From NCBI GenBank assembly GCA_948144175.1, contig CANXME010000803.1, positions 558,001 through 622,000 of the forward strand: a stretch of DNA of 64,000 bases. The letters are read 5' to 3'. The notes under the pieces were generated by a model. It was not told the DNA's origin. It was given only the letters and a program-made list of their open reading frames with translations, and ran no database searches. A program made the translations under genes and the position numbers. Origin of the DNA: Closterium sp. NIES-65 (lineage: Eukaryota; Streptophyta; Zygnematophyceae; Desmidiales; Closteriaceae). Of the stretch, positions 60,898 to 64,000 are shown one piece after another (the stretch's first letter is position 1; each line of letters opens with the position of its first letter).

Positions 60898-61009
60898 TAT
60901 AACTAGGAAATCAAGCCAAAGCATGTAAGATAAAATGAAACTAAGCTAGATACTGTGTAATAATGCGGATCAAGCAAGTAAAGTCCAGCAAAGACGTCGT
61001 ACTCTCGCA

Positions 61010-62380
61010 CGCCCCCACCTCAAAGCTGGGTGGCATGAGAAATATACTGCTTAACAAGATAATCCTTGAGAGCACGGCATGCGTTGCCCATATCAGCTTC
61101 TGCAACCCAACTGTCCTCTAACGGGTCGTATCCCTTCCAGCGTATCAGAAACTCGAGCATGTTGCTGCGTCTGCGTCAATGAGCGATCACACGTTCCACC
61201 TCGTACTCTGGTTCATCCTGTACAATAACAAGTGGTGGTGGTGGTAGCTGGTGTCCCTAAAATTGTTGGTTGGTGTCCTTGTAACACTAAAGTAGCTGAA
61301 CATGGGAAGCGTTGTGAAGCTTCCCCATAGAAGGTAAGCACAAGCGGGATGTTCCTGGTGTCACCATCGCCTCAACGCAAAAGGGACCACCGAAGCGAGG
61401 CTGGAGCTTAGACGGAAGATGGGACAAGTCCAAGTTGTGTGTGTCGAGAAGCACCTGATCTCCTATTGCTACCGAGTGATTACATCGCTGTTAATTGGCA
61501 TACTGCTTCTGGGAGTTCTACCTCGTGGTGAGACGTGGCCGAGTCTTCTCCCATAGTTGCTGCATGGTGGTGACTATGTCGTGTGGGGCTTGGACGTGTG
61601 CCAGTGTGGTTGGCTGCTGTGGTGTAAGTCGTTCCAGTCTGTAACACACGAAGACAGGAGTTTTCCCTGTGGCTGCATGTGAAGCGTTGTTGTAAGCGAA
61701 CTCACGTGTCGGTAACTGCAGATCCCAGTGGTTGATGTCGTATTTGCAAGTTGTACGCAGTAAATATTTAACCACCTGATTGAGTTGCTCATTCTGTCCA
61801 TCACTCTGGGGGTGGTATGTTGAAAACATCGCAAACTTTTTCCTCAGCAAACCCATGAGTTCCTTCCAGTATTTTCTAGTGAATTTTGGGTCTCCGTCTG
61901 AGACAAGTGTAGCGGGGATGTCGTGGGTGGTGATTATGTGGTTAAAGAAGAGACAAGTAGGTATTTCAGCTGTAGCCGTGGTATTGGTCGAGATGAAGTG
62001 CCCCATTTTATAGAACTTGTCGATCACAACGAGTATTGCGTCATGCCCTTGTGAGGTTGAAGGAAGCTTGATGATGACGTCCAGGCAAACGACTGGCCAT
62101 GGCTGCTCCGGTACGGATAGAGGCTGAAGTAACCCTTCTTTTTCTGCTTGCTACTCTTCATCCGCTGGCACGTGTCGCACGAGGTGACGAATCGCTGCAC
62201 GTCTGCTGCTGTCCGAGGCCAGTAGTACTTTTTTCTATCCTTGCTATAGTCTTGTTTTTCCCAAAATGTCCTACGTATGCTACGTCGTGAAACTCCTCCA
62301 GTAAGATCGGTCGGAGCGAGGCATAGTTCGGTACCTATATCTTTCCTGAACCCTTCATACTGCAAAGGTTTTCTCCCACT
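61010..62380 (-). pseudogene. gypsy L integrase and chromodomain
   Basis: Zinc-binding domain near 62290-62150: RKKYYWPRTAADVQRFVTSC, DTCQRMKSSKQ (the two Cys). Core: WPVVCLDVIIKLPSTSQGHD-type start, MIDKFYKMGHFISTNTTATA, LVSDGDPKFTRKYWKELMGL (second Asp) and HPQSDGQNEQLNQVVKYLLR (Glu). DINHWDLQLPTREFAYNNAS and GKTPVFVCYRLERLTPQQPT follow. The chromodomain near 61060-61210 is NMLEFLIRWKGYDPLEDSWV, AEADMGNACRALKDYLVKQY. Frameshifts near 62030 and 61520, and stops, make it inactive. Integrates cDNA in intact relatives. Confidence 0.88.
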
Positions 62381-62589
62381 ATTATAGCTTCTGTTTCTGT
62401 GCTATACTGATCTCTGTTTCCAAGGAGTACCCATGTTGGAATAGACACATGAACACAGAATTCATCCTGTCGAGCTGGATGCCTGCTCAACGCGACCTGT
62501 CGTCATGAGAGCATAGACTATGACTTGAGGTATTTAAGACTGCAGTAGTCAGTGTAGACTGTAGTCTTGGCTCCCTCTAGGTAACACCT

Positions 62590-63494
62590 CTACGCCTTGA
62601 AGGCCGTGACTATCGATAAGGCTTCCTTGTCATGAATGGGGTAATTTAGTGATGCTCCGTATAGCTTCTTACTGAGGTAGGCGATGGGCTGCAAACGGCG
62701 TCCATGATCTTGCATCAGTACTGCTGCGACTGCTTGGTCACTAGCGCCTGCTTCCACCACGTATTTCGTGTCTGGGTTCGGTAGGATGAATACTGGCGCT
62801 GTAGTCAGTGCTGTCTGTAGCTGCTCCATGGCTTGCTGTTGATGAGTACCTCATTTGTAGAGCATATCCTTTTTAGTAAGTTTGTCAGTGGTGCTGCTAT
62901 CTTACTGAACTATGGCACGAACCTGTTGTAGTAGTTGGCGAAGCCTAGGAACTGCTGCAACTCTTTCACGTTCTCGAGAACCTTCCACAGTTTGATGGCT
63001 TTGATTTTCCGCAGGTCCACGTATATGCCCTCTGCACTCACCATATGCTATAGAAACTGCACCTTCTTCAGGGCGAATTCGCTCTTTGACAGCTTCACGT
63101 AGAACTTGTTTATCCGCAGGATCTCGAAGACTTTCAGTATTTGCTTCATGCGCTCCTTCATGTTCTTGGAGTAGATGAGAATATTATCCGAGTACACTAC
63201 CACGCACTCGTCTAGTGGGGGCCGTAGGATATGATTAATCTCTGCCTGAAACGTCGATGGTGCGTTGCATGGTCCGAATGGCATCACTAGGTATTCGTAG
63301 GAGTCGTATCTGGTACGGAACGCCGTCTTGTGGATCGAGTTGTCTGCCATCTTGATATGCCAGTAACCCGACCGTAGGTCTAGCTTCGAAAACACTGGTG
63401 CACCACGCAGTTGGTCTAGAAGATCATCTGTGCGCGGTTTGGGGTATTTGTTTTTTACTGTCTGTTTGTTCAGTGCCCAGTAGTTGATGCACAT
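62590..63494 (-). pseudogene. gypsy L RT and RNase H
   Basis: RT 63494-63048: CINYWALNKQTVKNKYPKPR, DDLLDQLRGAPVFSKLDLRS (first Asp), AFRTRYDSYEYLVMPFGPCN and APSTFQAEINHILRPPLDEC. The catalytic box is YSDN at 63183-63194 instead of Y-L-D-D, then NKFYVKLSKSEFALKKVQFL and a stop. RNase H 62829-62590: LTTAPVFILPNPDTKYVVEA (D to G in ETDAS), SDQAVAAVLMQDHGRRLQPI and NYPIHDKEALSIVTAFKA. Reading is broken between 62840 and 63047 and from 62590 to 62400. Dead copy. Confidence 0.9.
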
Positions 63495-63943
63495 CTGTAA
63501 ACAACCGTCAACTTTGGAGTGAAGAGAACTGTTGCACCATAGGGAGAGGTGGACAGGCGGATTTGTTTCTTCATGTCTATCAGTTCAGTCGGACTAAGGC
63601 GGTATGGTGCACGGGAGATGGGTTTTGTACGTGGTTCCTCCACAATCTCATGCTCGTGGGTTTGCACTGGAGGCACTCTTGCAAGCAGGTCATCCAACAT
63701 GATGTCCTTGTACTCTGCTATGACTTCCTGTATTACAGCAGGTAGCTCCAAGTTCGGCTTCTCCTCCTCTGTTGCTGCCATAACCAGTGCTAAGTATTCG
63801 TGTTACTCCCGTTAATTGTCCGTTTGAACTGTGCAGGTGTCGTTTCAAGTACATCTCCTCTATCTGTCCAGCTTCGAAGCTCCACACTTTCCATTTTTGT
63901 AGATGCATGCCTTCCGGTTGACCCTGTCTATCTCGGGGTTGAA
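63495..63943 (-). pseudogene. gypsy L protease end and RT entry
   Basis: TFNPEIDRVNRKACIYKNGK (protease C-terminal segment, about 63940-63880) leads to MAATEEEKPNLELPAVIQEV, IAEYKDIMLDDLLARVPPVQ, THEHEIVEEPRTKPISRAPY, RLSPTELIDMKKQI. A short deletion follows, then TSPYGATVLFTPKLT. The element is cut at 63944 by a copia LTR, so DSG of protease and all of gag would be beyond the window. Confidence 0.82.
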
Positions 63944-64000
63944 TGTCAGAACTATGCACTTATATGCTCTAGGCTGTAGTGGAGCACTCCTTATGGGGTA
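63944..64000 (+). repeat. Start of a copia LTR (element N)
   Basis: TGTCAGAACTATGCAC followed by the family core GGCTGTAGTGGAGCACTCC...TATGGGGTA, cut by the window end. It interrupts gypsy L. The left target duplication would be TTGAA (63939-63943). The LTR may be 5' of a whole element or solo; this cannot be told here. Confidence 0.8.

Larger units (their letters stand above)
60079..61009 (-). repeat. 3' LTR of gypsy L, containing a miniature element
   Basis: The minus strand runs from TGCGAGAGTACGACG (61009) to TTTATGAACCA (60079). The upstream polypurine tract on that strand is TGAGGTGGGGGCG (61010-61022). After subtracting the insert at 60286-60897 with its 5-bp duplication, the LTR is 314 bp, matching the 303-308-bp copy at 41205-41507. 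The left flank GGAAC (60074-60078) is the expected target duplication in copia M. Confidence 0.85.

Overview
The window looks like gene-poor, repeat-packed nuclear DNA of a green-lineage eukaryote (land plant or streptophyte alga). I found no convincing host gene, rRNA gene, CRISPR array or bacterial operon. The evidence for a plant-type nuclear genome is the mixture of Ty1/copia elements with short TG...CA LTRs and primer sites complementary to initiator tRNA-Met (TGGTATCAGAGC and variants), chromodomain Ty3/gypsy elements, non-LTR retrotransposon fragments, a miniature LTR element, and nonsense mutations concentrated at CAG codons. The species cannot be named from the sequence.

Layout. 1-10755: a copia element called F here, with copia H in its 5' LTR, a 1,014-bp GTCGAC-dense insertion in gag, and an antisense relative F2 plus a truncated copia G replacing part of protease. 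10756-14859: non-LTR (RT) fragments with a solo copia LTR. 14860-32460: a chromodomain gypsy element C (minus) carrying two complete nested copia insertions, A (17469-24818, minus, the least decayed element) and B (25692-32037, plus), each with perfect 5-bp target duplications. 32461-35637: non-LTR copy 1. 35638-41204: copia I (minus). 41205-41507: gypsy LTR. 41508-49258: copia K (minus), split by copia O (43890-48974, minus). 49259-52975: GC-rich leader-like DNA and copia J. 52976-56076: non-LTR copy 2. 56520-57976: a 1.46-kb non-autonomous LTR element E. 58706-60078: copia M 3' end with a MITE-like insertion. 60079-63943: gypsy L, whose LTR contains a tandem miniature LTR element with a tRNA-like core. 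63944-64000: start of another copia LTR.

The copias (A, B, G, H, I, J, K, M) share one architecture: LTRs of about 110-140 bp, a GC-rich leader built of minisatellites, Gag with a Gly-rich tract and an atypical C-X13-C-X3/4-H-X4-C motif, aspartic protease, integrase, a Gly/Ala/Glu repeat hinge, then RT and RNase H. F and O form a second copia lineage with LTRs of about 750-820 bp, an AG spacer before the primer site and a UBN2-type Gag. All coding regions are broken, so nothing here is clearly autonomous. Element A comes closest, with 2 differences between its LTRs and an intact YVDD.

The points most worth a second look are the tRNA-like/LTR hybrid at 60286-60897, the GTCGAC insertion at 2754-3767, and the recurrent head-to-head arrangement of RT and gag-like reading frames in the non-LTR family.
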